Positions 9,077-19,164 of a DNA stretch of 39,511 nt are shown in pieces; within the stretch, counting starts at the first letter, position 1, and every line of letters begins with the position of its first letter. A program made the translations under genes and the position numbers. The notes below the pieces were generated by a model. The model searched no databases. It was not told where the DNA came from and worked only from the letters and a program-made list of their open reading frames with translations. Source of the stretch: an uncultured Actinomycetes bacterium (GTDB lineage Bacteria; Actinomycetota; Actinomycetes; Nanopelagicales; Nanopelagicaceae); NCBI GenBank assembly GCA_903858325.1, contig CAIOIJ010000063.1, positions 1-39,511 on the forward strand, given 5' to 3'.

Positions 9077-10686
9077 AGTTATTAGCACCTACTCCTGGAT
9101 GGACTTCGCAAGCCGATGTCATTGTTGTTGGTTCTGGTGTTGCAGGATTGACGACTGCATTGCAAGTGCGAACATTTGGTTTATCGGTTTTGTTAGTTAC
9201 AAAAGCAAAAGTAGATGAAGGCTCAACAAAGTGGGCTCAAGGCGGAATCGCTGCAGCGCTCGGTCCCGGAGATTCTCCTGATCAACATGAGAAAGACACT
9301 CTTGTCGCGGGAGCAGGCTTATGCGATTTGGAAGCAGTAAAAGTCTTAGTAACTGAAGGACCCGAAGCTGTTCGTAAACTTATTGCTCGCGGTGCGATTT
9401 TTGATACGGAAGCAAGTGGTGAAATTGCACTCACACGCGAAGGCGGTCACTTACGTAACCGAATATTGCATGCAGGTGGGGATGCAACAGGTGCGGAAGT
9501 TTCACGTGCACTATTAGCGGCAGTCAATGATGATCCAGAGATTGAAGTTGTAGAAGATGCATTAGTACTTGATGCACTCAAAGATAAAGATGGCGCAGTT
9601 TGTGGAGTGACATTGCACGTTATCGGCGCAGGTACTCGTGATGGCGTTGGACAAGCAATGGCACGCGCTGTCGTGCTTGCTACTGGCGGGCTTGGACAAG
9701 TCTTCGCGCAAACAACTAATCCTTCGGTATCAACTGGCGATGGTGTTGCACTTGCACTGCGCGCAGGAGCGAAAGTTGCAGATGTTGAATTTATTCAATT
9801 TCATCCGACAGTGCTCTGGTTAGGCGAAGACTCACAAGGACAACAACCACTTATTAGTGAAGCTGTTCGTGGAGAAGGTGCATATCTAGTTGACGATAAT
9901 GGTGTGCGGTTCATGAAAGATCAACATCCGTTAGCAGAGCTTGCTCCACGCGATGTTGTTGCAATTGCAATTATGCGTTCGATGGTTACGAATAAAACTA
10001 ACCATGTTTGGCTTGATGTTCGCCACCTAGTTGGTTTTACGGAAAGATTTCCAACAATTTATGCTTCATGTATCGCACATGGAATTGACCCACTTACGCA
10101 GTTGATTCCAGTTGCACCAGCGTCACACTATGCATCCGGTGGAGTACGGGTAGATCTCAACGGTCGTACAAGTGTTCCTGGGCTTTATGCATGCGGTGAA
10201 ACTGCATGTTCTGGGGTTCATGGCGCTAACCGCTTAGCTTCGAATTCGTTGCTTGAAGGCCTTGTCTTTAGCGCAAGAATTGCTGCCGATATAGCTGCCA
10301 CAATTCCCGTGCAAGGAATTGCAGTTGCCGATAATTCAGAATCTATTCTTATTGACCCAAGTGCACGCAAAGAACTTCAATGGAGCATGAGTAAAGGCGC
10401 GGGAGTGTTGCGTTCTTCAGATTCTCTCGTTGCGACAAGTGATGATCTTGCCCGAATACAAGTGCGCAAGAGCGTGCAACCTTGTGTTGAAGCATGGGAA
10501 ACAACAAACCTTTATCAATTGGCACAAGCGATTGTGAAAGCATCTCTGATTCGTCAAGAGACTCGTGGTTCACATTGGCGTGAAGATTTTCCTGAAACAA
10601 GCAAAGCATGGCTCAAGCGAATCGTACAAAGACTTAGCCCAACAGGCGTGTGGACTACTGACTATCAGGAAGTTGGTCAACAATGA
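9073..10686 (+). CDS. nadB: L-aspartate oxidase
   Basis: FAD-binding VIVVGSGVAGLTTALQ, STKWAQGGIAAAL, GANRLASNSLLEGLVF motifs. Confidence 0.95.
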   Translation: MKLLAPTPGWTSQADVIVVGSGVAGLTTALQVRTFGLSVLLVTKAKVDEGSTKWAQGGIAAALGPGDSPDQHEKDTLVAGAGLCDLEAVKVLVTEGPEAVRKLIARGAIFDTEASGEIALTREGGHLRNRILHAGGDATGAEVSRALLAAVNDDPEIEVVEDALVLDALKDKDGAVCGVTLHVIGAGTRDGVGQAMARAVVLATGGLGQVFAQTTNPSVSTGDGVALALRAGAKVADVEFIQFHPTVLWLGEDSQGQQPLISEAVRGEGAYLVDDNGVRFMKDQHPLAELAPRDVVAIAIMRSMVTNKTNHVWLDVRHLVGFTERFPTIYASCIAHGIDPLTQLIPVAPASHYASGGVRVDLNGRTSVPGLYACGETACSGVHGANRLASNSLLEGLVFSARIAADIAATIPVQGIAVADNSESILIDPSARKELQWSMSKGAGVLRSSDSLVATSDDLARIQVRKSVQPCVEAWETTNLYQLAQAIVKASLIRQETRGSHWREDFPETSKAWLKRIVQRLSPTGVWTTDYQEVGQQ

Positions 10687-11507
10687 TTGATCGCGAACTA
10701 ATAAAGCGCGCCATCGCCGAGGATTTAGCAGGTGGCGAAGATATAACTTCTGTTGCAACTATTTCTGGCACCTCACAGATAGTTGCTGATTTCGTCGCAC
10801 GCAAGAGTGGTGTTATTGCGGGAATTGATATGGCACGCGGAGTTTTAGAGGAAGTCGGACTCAGAGATATTGCAATATATGTCAATGATGGCGAGAAAGT
10901 TTCTGAAGGAAAAGTCTTACTCACTGTACGTGGAGATACACGCGCAATTTTGCTCGCAGAAAGAACTGCACTCAACTTTTTGGGACATCTCAGCGGTATT
11001 GCAACTCTCACTCGCGCTTGGGTAGATGCTGTGGAAGGCACCGGTTGCAAAGTTCGCGATACTAGAAAAACCACACCTGGAATGCGTTTATTAGAAAAAG
11101 CGGCAGTAGTTGCTGGTGGCGGAACAAATCATCGCCTTAGTCTGAGTGATGCATCGCTGATAAAAGATAATCACATTGCAGCAGCAGGAAGTGTTACCGC
11201 AGCATTTACGAAAGTTCGCGAGAAGTATCCACATTTAGAGATTGAGATTGAAGTCGATACTTTGGCGCAATTGCGTGAAGTATTACCGCTCAAACCTGAT
11301 CTAATTTTGCTCGACAATATGACTGTAGAAGAGTGCAAAGAAGCGGTATCGATTACCAATGGAATTGCAAAACTTGAGGCTTCGGGCGGCTTGAGCATTG
11401 AAAATGCACAAGCGTATGCGCGAACTGGTGTGCAGTATTTAGCTGTAGGTGCTCTAACGCATTCTGCCCCAAATTTTGATATCGGCTTAGACTTTAGAGA
11501 GGCATAA
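10683..11507 (+). CDS. nadC: Nicotinate-nucleotide diphosphorylase (carboxylating)
   Basis: RDTRKTTPGMRLLEKAAVVAGGGTNHRLSLSDASLIKDNH motif; 4-nt overlap with nadB. Confidence 0.96.
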   Translation: MIDRELIKRAIAEDLAGGEDITSVATISGTSQIVADFVARKSGVIAGIDMARGVLEEVGLRDIAIYVNDGEKVSEGKVLLTVRGDTRAILLAERTALNFLGHLSGIATLTRAWVDAVEGTGCKVRDTRKTTPGMRLLEKAAVVAGGGTNHRLSLSDASLIKDNHIAAAGSVTAAFTKVREKYPHLEIEIEVDTLAQLREVLPLKPDLILLDNMTVEECKEAVSITNGIAKLEASGGLSIENAQAYARTGVQYLAVGALTHSAPNFDIGLDFREA

Positions 11508-11510
11508 TAA

Positions 11511-12275
11511 ATGTTACTTACAATCGATGTCGGAAATACAAATACAGTTCTGGGAATCTTTGACGGGTCGGTATTACTTCGTTCATGGAGAGTAAAAACA
11601 GATCCGCGTTCAACAGCAGATGAACTTTGGCTGCAATACAGAGCGTTGGTGGCCGATTATCAAATTACTGGCCTTGCAGTGTGTTCAACGGTCCCAGCAA
11701 CTCTTCGCGAATTGCGACAGATGATTGATGATTATTTCCCAGATATTCGCGTAACAATCGTTGAACCAGGAATCAAAACAGGTGTGCCGCTCTTAGTTGA
11801 TAATCCAAAAGAAATTGGCGCTGACCGTATTGTTAACACGCTAGCTGCACATACTTTGTATGGTGGCCCTGCAATTGTTGTTGATTTTGGAACTTCCACA
11901 AATCTCGATGTTGTATCGCCCAAAGGAGAATTTCTTGGTGGAGCACTTGCTCCTGGAATTGAAATTTCGGTAGATGCCCTTGCTGCACGCGCGGCGCAAT
12001 TACGAAAAGTTGAATTAGTAAAACCAAAAAATGTCATTGGTAAAAACACAGTAGAAGCCCTGCAATCCGGAACTATTTTTGGTTTTGCGGGACAAGTTGA
12101 TGGTCTCGTAGATCGCATCACTGCGCAACTTTTGGAAACTTATGCAGAAAAACCTCAAGTAATTGCAACGGGTGGCTTAGCGCCATTGATTTTCGGGGTT
12201 GCAGAAACAATTGACCATTACGAGCCTGATTTGACGCTTATTGGTCTGCGCCTGATTCACGAACGAAATGCTTGA
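11511..12275 (+). CDS. coaX: Type III pantothenate kinase
   Basis: LLTIDVGNTNTVLGIF, GADRIVNTLAA, VDFGTSTNLDVV motifs. Confidence 0.95.
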   Translation: MLLTIDVGNTNTVLGIFDGSVLLRSWRVKTDPRSTADELWLQYRALVADYQITGLAVCSTVPATLRELRQMIDDYFPDIRVTIVEPGIKTGVPLLVDNPKEIGADRIVNTLAAHTLYGGPAIVVDFGTSTNLDVVSPKGEFLGGALAPGIEISVDALAARAAQLRKVELVKPKNVIGKNTVEALQSGTIFGFAGQVDGLVDRITAQLLETYAEKPQVIATGGLAPLIFGVAETIDHYEPDLTLIGLRLIHERNA

Positions 12276-12288
12276 GTCGCTAGACTCA
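12273..12288 (+). repeat. Inverted repeat TGAGTC-GCTA-GACTCA between coaX and lysS
   Basis: Perfect 6-bp arms with 4-nt loop; overlaps coaX stop and a TANNNT hexamer (TAGACT) 9 nt before lysS ATG; no T tract. Confidence 0.4.
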
Positions 12289-12295
12289 CCACATT

Positions 12296-13798
12296 ATGAG
12301 CGCAGATAACACACCTATTGAGGATGACCTTCCTGAGCAATTGAGGATCCGCCGCGAAAAGCGCGCAGGCCTGATTGAGCGAGGAATTGAGCCATACCCA
12401 GTCTCTGTTGCTCGAACAAAGAGTTTGAAAGAGATTCGCGAGAAATATACGGGGCTCGAAGTTGATGTAGCTACCGGTGATATTGAAAGTTTAACTGGCC
12501 GAATTATTTTCAAGCGCGATACAGGCAAATTATGTTTTGCAACGCTTCGCGAAGGCGATGGCACTGAACTTCAAGCAATGTTCTCGCTGGACAAAGTTGG
12601 TCAAGAACAGCTCGATTCTTGGAAATCAGATATCGATCTAGGTGACATTGTGAGTGTTACTGGCGAGATAATTTCTTCAAAGCGTGGCGAACTTTCAGTA
12701 TTAGCTAATTCGTGGGCACTAGCTGCTAAATCACTACGTCCTTTGCCAAATGAACATAAGCCAATGTCTGAAGAGACTCGTGTGCGTATGCGTTACGTAG
12801 ACCTCATCGTTCGCCCAGAGGCGCGCGCATATGCTCGATTACGTCCAACTGTTTTGCGTTCATTGCGCGAAACTTTTCATAATCAAGATTTCATCGAAGT
12901 CGAAACACCAATGCTGCAAGTGATGCATGGTGGTGCAGCTGCACGACCATTCAAATCATTTAGCAACGCCTATGACATGGATCTTTATTTACGCATTGTC
13001 CCCGAATTATTCTTGAAGCGCTGCGTAGTCGGCGGCATTGAGCGCGTATTTGAAATCAATAGAAATTTTAGAAATGAAGGCGCCGACTCTTCTCACTCAC
13101 CAGAGTTTGCGATGATTGAGAGTTACCAGGCATACGGTGATTGGCGCTCTATCGCAGATCTCACCCGTACATTGATTCAAAATGCCGCGTTAGCAATCTC
13201 TGGCTCGCATGTGGTGACACATCATGATGGACGCCAAGCAGATTTGGGCGGTCAATGGAAAGAGATCTCTCTCTATGAAGCGATTTCTCAAGGCGTCGGT
13301 GAAAGCGTCACAGCCCTTACTCCTATTGAAGAATTGAAGAAGCACGCCACAAAGCTAGGAATAAAGATCGATCCAAAGTGGGTAACTGGAAAGCTAGCGG
13401 AAGAAATTTTTGAACATGTCGCGAAAGAACAATTGATTGAACCTACTTTTGTTATGGGTTTCCCAGTTGATACTTCGCCGCTTGTTCGCGCACACAGAGA
13501 GATTCCAGGTGTTGCAGAGAAGTGGGATCTCTACGTTGATGGTTTCGAACTTGCAACGGGTTATTCCGAACTTATCGATCCTGTTGTGCAACGCGATCGC
13601 TTGGTTGAACAGTCACAACTTGGCGCAAAGGGCGATCTAGAAGCAATGCAAGTTGATGAAGATTTCTTACGTGCAATGGAATTTGCAATGCCACCGACAG
13701 GTGGAATGGGTATGGGGTTAGACCGTTTACTCATGGCACTTACTGGACTTGGAATTCGCGAAACAATTCTCTTTCCACTTGTGAAACCAGAAGAATAA
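12296..13798 (+). CDS. lysS: Lysyl-tRNA synthetase, class II
   Basis: Class II aaRS motifs (FIEVETPMLQ, FEINRNFRNEG, GMGLDRLLMALTG). Confidence 0.96.
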   Translation: MSADNTPIEDDLPEQLRIRREKRAGLIERGIEPYPVSVARTKSLKEIREKYTGLEVDVATGDIESLTGRIIFKRDTGKLCFATLREGDGTELQAMFSLDKVGQEQLDSWKSDIDLGDIVSVTGEIISSKRGELSVLANSWALAAKSLRPLPNEHKPMSEETRVRMRYVDLIVRPEARAYARLRPTVLRSLRETFHNQDFIEVETPMLQVMHGGAAARPFKSFSNAYDMDLYLRIVPELFLKRCVVGGIERVFEINRNFRNEGADSSHSPEFAMIESYQAYGDWRSIADLTRTLIQNAALAISGSHVVTHHDGRQADLGGQWKEISLYEAISQGVGESVTALTPIEELKKHATKLGIKIDPKWVTGKLAEEIFEHVAKEQLIEPTFVMGFPVDTSPLVRAHREIPGVAEKWDLYVDGFELATGYSELIDPVVQRDRLVEQSQLGAKGDLEAMQVDEDFLRAMEFAMPPTGGMGMGLDRLLMALTGLGIRETILFPLVKPEE

Positions 13799-13800
13799 AA

Positions 13801-14298
13801 ATGTCTTTAGAGATTCGCCCTGCTAAAACTTCTGATGTAAAAGGAATTCGCGCACTTATAGATTCCTACGCACCAGAAGGCCGTTTACTTTCAAAAGAGA
13901 CAGTGACGCTTTATGAGAGCACTCAAGAATTCACAGTCGCAATAAGAGATGGCATCGTTGTCGGTTGCGGCGCACTGCACATTCTTTGGGAAGATTTAGC
14001 AGAAGTTCGTACCGTTGCCGTAATTGAAAGTTTGCAAGGCACTGGCATCGGACATCAAATCATGGAAGCAATTATTGCCCGCGCTAAAAATGTTGGAGTA
14101 AAAAGAATTTTCTGCCTCACATTTGAAACGGAATTTTTTGGACGCCATGGTTTTGAAGTAATTGATGGGACACCTGTCGAACCCGATGTGTACGTCGAAC
14201 TCTTGCGCTCTTACGATGCCGGTATCGCCGAGTTCCTCGATCTTGAATCGGTGAAACCAAATACTTTGGGCAATACCCGCATGCTCAAGAAACTCTAG
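13801..14298 (+). CDS. GNAT family acetyltransferase, likely amino-acid N-acetyltransferase (ArgA/Rv2747-like)
   Basis: EIRPAKTSDVKGIRALIDSYAPEGRLLSK, GCGALHILWEDLAEVRTVAV, GIGHQIMEAI acetyl-CoA loop, FFGRHGFE. Confidence 0.75.
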   Translation: MSLEIRPAKTSDVKGIRALIDSYAPEGRLLSKETVTLYESTQEFTVAIRDGIVVGCGALHILWEDLAEVRTVAVIESLQGTGIGHQIMEAIIARAKNVGVKRIFCLTFETEFFGRHGFEVIDGTPVEPDVYVELLRSYDAGIAEFLDLESVKPNTLGNTRMLKKL

Positions 14299-14361
14299 AT
14301 TTAGTCATTTCTCGGGCATAAGTAGCCCATATCTAGGGTTATAAAAGGCAGAAGCTATCCA

Positions 14362-14383
14362 CCTCGCGCCCTTATGCGCGTGG
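14362..14383. promoter_or_regulatory. GC-rich interrupted palindrome upstream of clpC
   Basis: CCTCGCGC-CCTTAT-GCGCGTGG, 8-bp arms with one mismatch, about 40 nt upstream of clpC ATG. Confidence 0.35.
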
Positions 14384-14423
14384 GTATTAGGCTTAGAGCC
14401 ACGAACCATGAAGGAGCCCGCCG

Positions 14424-16925
14424 ATGTTTGAGCGCTTTACCGACCGAGCCAGACGCGTTGTCGTGCTTGCCCAAGAAGAGGCTCGCATGCTCAATCACAA
14501 TTACATCGGCACAGAGCACATTCTCCTTGGCCTCATTCATGAAGGCGAAGGCGTTGCAGCAAAAGCGCTCGAGTCCATGGGCATCTCACTTGAAGGCGTG
14601 CGCGCTCAAGTTGAAGAAATTATTGGGCAAGGACAGCAAGCACCCAGCGGTCATATTCCATTTACACCACGAGCTAAGAAAGTTTTGGAACTCTCACTTC
14701 GTGAAGCACTTCAACTCGGCCATAACTACATTGGCACAGAACACATTTTGCTCGGACTCATTCGCGAAGGCGAAGGAGTTGCAGCGCAAGTATTAGTAAA
14801 ACTCGGAGCTGATCTCAATCGCGTTCGTCAGCAAGTTATTCAATTGCTCTCTGGTTATCAAGGTAAAGAGGCAGTTGCATCAAATGGCCCAGCCGAAGGA
14901 ACTCCATCGACATCATTAGTACTTGATCAATTTGGACGTAACCTTACCCAAGCTGCGCGCGAAGGAAAGCTCGATCCAGTAATTGGTCGCGAAACTGAAA
15001 TTGAACGCGTGATGCAAGTTCTTTCACGCCGTACAAAAAATAATCCTGTCCTCATTGGTGAACCAGGCGTTGGTAAGACTGCAGTTGTAGAGGGTCTTGC
15101 ACAAGCTATTGTAAAAAATGATGTTCCTGAAACTTTGAAAGATAAGCAGCTCTACTCACTCGATCTTGGTGCACTTGTTGCAGGAAGTCGCTATCGCGGA
15201 GATTTCGAAGAGCGTCTCAAGAAAGTTCTCAAAGAGATTAAAACTCGTGGTGACATCATTCTATTTATTGATGAAATTCATACACTCGTTGGCGCAGGTG
15301 CTGCAGAAGGTGCAATTGATGCAGCGAGCATCTTGAAGCCAATGCTTGCACGTGGAGAATTACAGACAATTGGTGCAACAACACTTGATGAATATCGCAA
15401 GCACTTAGAAAAAGATGCTGCACTCGAGCGTCGTTTCCAACCAATTCAAGTAAAAGAGCCATCAGTTGCGCACACAATCGAAATCTTGCGCGGTCTTCGT
15501 GATCGCTACGAAACACATCACCGTGTTTCGATTACAGATGGCGCGCTATCGGCTGCTGCAAATATGGCTGATCGCTATATCTCAGATCGTTTCTTGCCAG
15601 ATAAAGCCATTGACCTTATTGATGAAGCGGGTTCACGCCTTCGCATTAAGCGAATGACTGCACCTGCAGAACTTCGTGAATTCGATGAAAAGATTGCTAA
15701 TGCTCGCAAAGAGAAAGAATCTGCAATCGATGGTCAGGATTTCGAACTTGCCGCATCTCTTCGCGATAAGGAAAAAACTCTTATCACCGAGAAGCAAGAG
15801 GCAGAAAAGAATTGGAAAGCAACCGATCTCGATAAAGTAACTGAGGTTGATGAAGAACTCATCGCGCAGGTACTTTCTGCATCAACTGGAATCCCAGTGT
15901 TCAAGTTGACTGAAGAAGAGACAGCTCGGCTACTTCGCATGGAAGATGAATTACATCGACGTGTCATTGGTCAAGACCAAGCAATTAAAGCGCTCTCACA
16001 AGCAATCCGACGTACTCGCGCGGGCTTGAAAGATCCAAAGCGTCCTGGCGGATCATTTATTTTTGCAGGTCCATCAGGTGTTGGTAAGACAGAACTTTCA
16101 CGAACACTTGCATCATTCTTATTTGGTGATCAAGATGCACTTATTCAACTTGATATGTCTGAATATTCAGAGCGTCACACTGCATCACGACTCTTCGGTG
16201 CACCTCCAGGATATGTTGGATATGACGAAGGTGGACAACTCACAGAGAAAGTACGTCGTCGTCCATTCTCCGTTGTTCTCTTTGATGAAATTGAAAAAGC
16301 TCACCCAGATATCTTCAACTCGCTCTTGCAAGTTCTAGAAGATGGGCGCCTCACAGATGCGCAAGGTCGCACTGTAGATTTCAAAAATACAGTCATCATC
16401 ATGACTACTAACCTAGGTACTCGCGATATTTCAAAGAGCCTGGGCCTTGGTTTTGCAAATAGCGATGATGATCTAACAAATTATGAGCGCATGAAGGGCA
16501 AAGTAAGTGATGAACTCAAAACTCACTTCCGTCCAGAATTCCTCAACCGTATTGATGACATCATCGTCTTCCACCAGTTGACTAAGGATCAGATCATTCA
16601 GATTGTCGATCTTATGATTGCAAATCTTGATGAACGTCTGCGTGCAAAAGATATGGGTATCGAACTCACATCTGCTGCAAAAGAACTCCTTGCAGCGCGT
16701 GGCTACGACCCACTCATGGGTGCGCGTCCATTGCGCCGCACAATTCAACGTGAAATTGAAGATTCACTCTCTGAGCGCATTCTCTTTGGTGAGCTCAAGG
16801 CTGGCGAAATTATCGTCGTCGATGTTGAAGGTGAAGGTGCAGATGCGAAGTTCACATTTGCAGGTGCACCTAAAGCAACAATGCCTGACACCCCTGAAGA
16901 CCTTGCAGAAGCACCAACTGCTTAG
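14424..16925 (+). CDS. clpC: ATP-dependent Clp protease ATPase subunit ClpC
   Basis: Duplicated Clp-N repeats, GEPGVGKT and GPSGVGKT Walker A motifs, UVR-like linker, Clp C-terminal D2 domain; AAGGAG Shine-Dalgarno. Confidence 0.97.
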   Translation: MFERFTDRARRVVVLAQEEARMLNHNYIGTEHILLGLIHEGEGVAAKALESMGISLEGVRAQVEEIIGQGQQAPSGHIPFTPRAKKVLELSLREALQLGHNYIGTEHILLGLIREGEGVAAQVLVKLGADLNRVRQQVIQLLSGYQGKEAVASNGPAEGTPSTSLVLDQFGRNLTQAAREGKLDPVIGRETEIERVMQVLSRRTKNNPVLIGEPGVGKTAVVEGLAQAIVKNDVPETLKDKQLYSLDLGALVAGSRYRGDFEERLKKVLKEIKTRGDIILFIDEIHTLVGAGAAEGAIDAASILKPMLARGELQTIGATTLDEYRKHLEKDAALERRFQPIQVKEPSVAHTIEILRGLRDRYETHHRVSITDGALSAAANMADRYISDRFLPDKAIDLIDEAGSRLRIKRMTAPAELREFDEKIANARKEKESAIDGQDFELAASLRDKEKTLITEKQEAEKNWKATDLDKVTEVDEELIAQVLSASTGIPVFKLTEEETARLLRMEDELHRRVIGQDQAIKALSQAIRRTRAGLKDPKRPGGSFIFAGPSGVGKTELSRTLASFLFGDQDALIQLDMSEYSERHTASRLFGAPPGYVGYDEGGQLTEKVRRRPFSVVLFDEIEKAHPDIFNSLLQVLEDGRLTDAQGRTVDFKNTVIIMTTNLGTRDISKSLGLGFANSDDDLTNYERMKGKVSDELKTHFRPEFLNRIDDIIVFHQLTKDQIIQIVDLMIANLDERLRAKDMGIELTSAAKELLAARGYDPLMGARPLRRTIQREIEDSLSERILFGELKAGEIIVVDVEGEGADAKFTFAGAPKATMPDTPEDLAEAPTA

Positions 16926-17777
16926 TTATTGAGGAAGACTAAAACGAGCGCGCGATTGCGCTTGAATTAGGCCGTCGGCTAGAAGAGTTTCAATTGCTTT
17001 TTCGACCTGAGATTCTTCTAGCCATAATTTCTTGATTGCATGAAGCGTCAGTGATTCATTTTCTCGTAGCGCTTGCACAATTGTGCCGCGACATTTGCGG
17101 TCAGTTCCATGCCACTCTTGTGATTTTCTAACGAGTTCAGTTTGCGGGTAGCCATTCTTTCGCCACATACATTGCGAAATTATTGGGCAATCGTTGCATT
17201 GAGGATTTTTAGATGTACATACAAGTGCACCAAGTTCCATAGTGGCGCCAGCCCAAAGGTCAGCATTTTTATGGGGGAGTATCGATAAACGAGATTCTCG
17301 CTCGCGCACCGTAGGGCTCGATGTTGGATGTTCCTTGCCATCTATTGCGCGCACTAAAACTCGTCTGATATTTACATCCATCACTAATGTATTAGTACCG
17401 AAAGCAAATGCGCTTATTGCCGCAGCTGTGTAATCACCGATTCCGGGCAGAGATCTAAGAACTTCTTCGCTCATGGGTACTTCATTATTGAAATCGCGAG
17501 CAATAATTTTTGCACTCTCATGCAAACGAAGTGCGCGACGCGGATAACCTAATCGACCCCATGCAGTAATTACTTGCGCGGGAGTGGCTTTTGCTAAGTC
17601 AGCTGGAGTTGGCCAGCGCTCCATCCATTCATTCCATTTAGGCAATACTCGAACCACTGGAGTTTGTTGCAACATAAATTCGCTCACCATCACACCCCAC
17701 GGCGTAGTTGCTCGCCATGGAAGATCGCGTTTATTTTTTGCAAACCATTGTGTAATCGGTTTTTCTAGCGAGTTCAT
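16926..17777 (-). CDS. mutY: A/G-specific adenine glycosylase
   Basis: HhH-GPD LPGIGDYTAAAISAFAFG, VMDVNIRRV, and 4Fe-4S ligand pattern C-X6-C-X2-C-X5-C (CTSKNPQCNDCPIISQC). Confidence 0.93.
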   Translation of the reverse strand: MNSLEKPITQWFAKNKRDLPWRATTPWGVMVSEFMLQQTPVVRVLPKWNEWMERWPTPADLAKATPAQVITAWGRLGYPRRALRLHESAKIIARDFNNEVPMSEEVLRSLPGIGDYTAAAISAFAFGTNTLVMDVNIRRVLVRAIDGKEHPTSSPTVRERESRLSILPHKNADLWAGATMELGALVCTSKNPQCNDCPIISQCMWRKNGYPQTELVRKSQEWHGTDRKCRGTIVQALRENESLTLHAIKKLWLEESQVEKAIETLLADGLIQAQSRARFSLPQ

Positions 17778-19141
17778 TCGCCTGAAATTTTTACCCTTTG
17801 TAGCGCTTGATCAAGGCGTGAAACTTCAACGATCTCCATTCCTGCAATCTTCACATCAGAGCCTGCAGGTACTAGTGCACGCTTGAAACCAAGACGAAAT
17901 GCTTCTTGTAACCGTCGATCAACGCCACTAATTTTGCGAATTTCACCAGCAAGTCCCACTTCACCGATTGCAACTAAGTCAGCGGGCAGCGCTAACCCTT
18001 TTGCTGCCGATGCAACAGCAAGTGCAAGGGCAAGATCTGCCGCAGGTTCTGCCATTTTCATTCCACCAACAGTTGCTGCATAAACATCGCGGCCACCAAT
18101 TCGAATTGCGGCACGTAGTTCGAGCACAGCAAGAGTCATTGATGTGCGAGCAGAATCGAGCCCGCTTACAACGCGGCGTGCATTTCCGAAATCATTATCG
18201 CGACCTTGGCTCACTAGTGCCTGAATTTCAGCAAGCAGTGGTCGGCGACCTTCTAATGTGACTGTTACGCAAGTACCAGGTACTGGTTCTGCATGACGAG
18301 AAGTAAATAAACCAGTTGGATCCAAAACACTTGTGATTCCGGTATCGCTGAGCTCGAAACAACCAACTTCATCACTTGCGCCGAAACGATTCTTGATTGC
18401 ACGGATCAAGCGAAGCCGTGAATGTCGTTCGCCTTCGAATTGCAAAACAACATCAACGATATGTTCGAGTAAACGTGGACCGGCAATTGATCCATCTTTT
18501 GTTACATGACCAACTAATAAAAGTGTTATGTCACGTTCTTTGCAGATTCGAATGAGAGCCCCAGCAACTTCGCGTACTTGAGTTACTCCACCAGGTGCAC
18601 CATCGGCAGCTGCGCTACCAATTGTTTGCACACTATCGATAATCAAAAGTTGAGGCTTTACAGAATCAATATGCGAAATAACTGCGCCAAGATCATTTTC
18701 AGAAGCTAAATATAATTGTGGATCCACTGCCTTGATGCGCTCCGCACGTAACCGAACTTGTGATGCAGATTCTTCGCCGCTGACATATAAAACTGGAATA
18801 GAACGCGATGCAGTCTGGGCGGCAACAGCAAGTAGAAGAGTTGATTTTCCAACTCCAGGTTCGCCTGCAACAAGAATTGCTGCACCTGGAACTAAACCGC
18901 CACCGAGCACGCGATCGAGTTCAGATACACCTGTTGGTTTAGCACTTGCTGCAGAAAGATCAACATCACCAATGGGTGTGGCCTTATGTGTAACCGCACC
19001 AGGTACTAGTGATAAACGCTTTGGCGCTGCAATCTCTTCAACGCTGCCCCACGCTTGGCATTCACCACAACGACCGACCCATTTTTGCGAACTCCAACCA
19101 CACTCAGTGCAGCGGAATGGGTCTTTCTCAACTTTGGCCAT
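17774..19141 (-). CDS. radA: DNA repair protein RadA
   Basis: N-terminal C4 zinc finger CTECGWSSQKWVGRCGECQAWG, Walker A GEPGVGKST, KNRFG motif. Confidence 0.97.
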   Translation of the reverse strand: MAKVEKDPFRCTECGWSSQKWVGRCGECQAWGSVEEIAAPKRLSLVPGAVTHKATPIGDVDLSAASAKPTGVSELDRVLGGGLVPGAAILVAGEPGVGKSTLLLAVAAQTASRSIPVLYVSGEESASQVRLRAERIKAVDPQLYLASENDLGAVISHIDSVKPQLLIIDSVQTIGSAAADGAPGGVTQVREVAGALIRICKERDITLLLVGHVTKDGSIAGPRLLEHIVDVVLQFEGERHSRLRLIRAIKNRFGASDEVGCFELSDTGITSVLDPTGLFTSRHAEPVPGTCVTVTLEGRRPLLAEIQALVSQGRDNDFGNARRVVSGLDSARTSMTLAVLELRAAIRIGGRDVYAATVGGMKMAEPAADLALALAVASAAKGLALPADLVAIGEVGLAGEIRKISGVDRRLQEAFRLGFKRALVPAGSDVKIAGMEIVEVSRLDQALQRVKISGE

Positions 19142-19164
19142 GGGTAGAGCCTAGAGCGAAGTGC

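Noticed and set aside
14374-14796. 140-aa plus-strand ORF overlapping the clpC start
   Set aside because: Out-of-frame with clpC, no motif, composition consistent with a spurious overlapping frame.
14490-14850. Near-identical tandem sequence ([14 protein letters not shown]... twice)
   Set aside because: This is the ordinary duplicated Clp-N domain repeat of ClpC.
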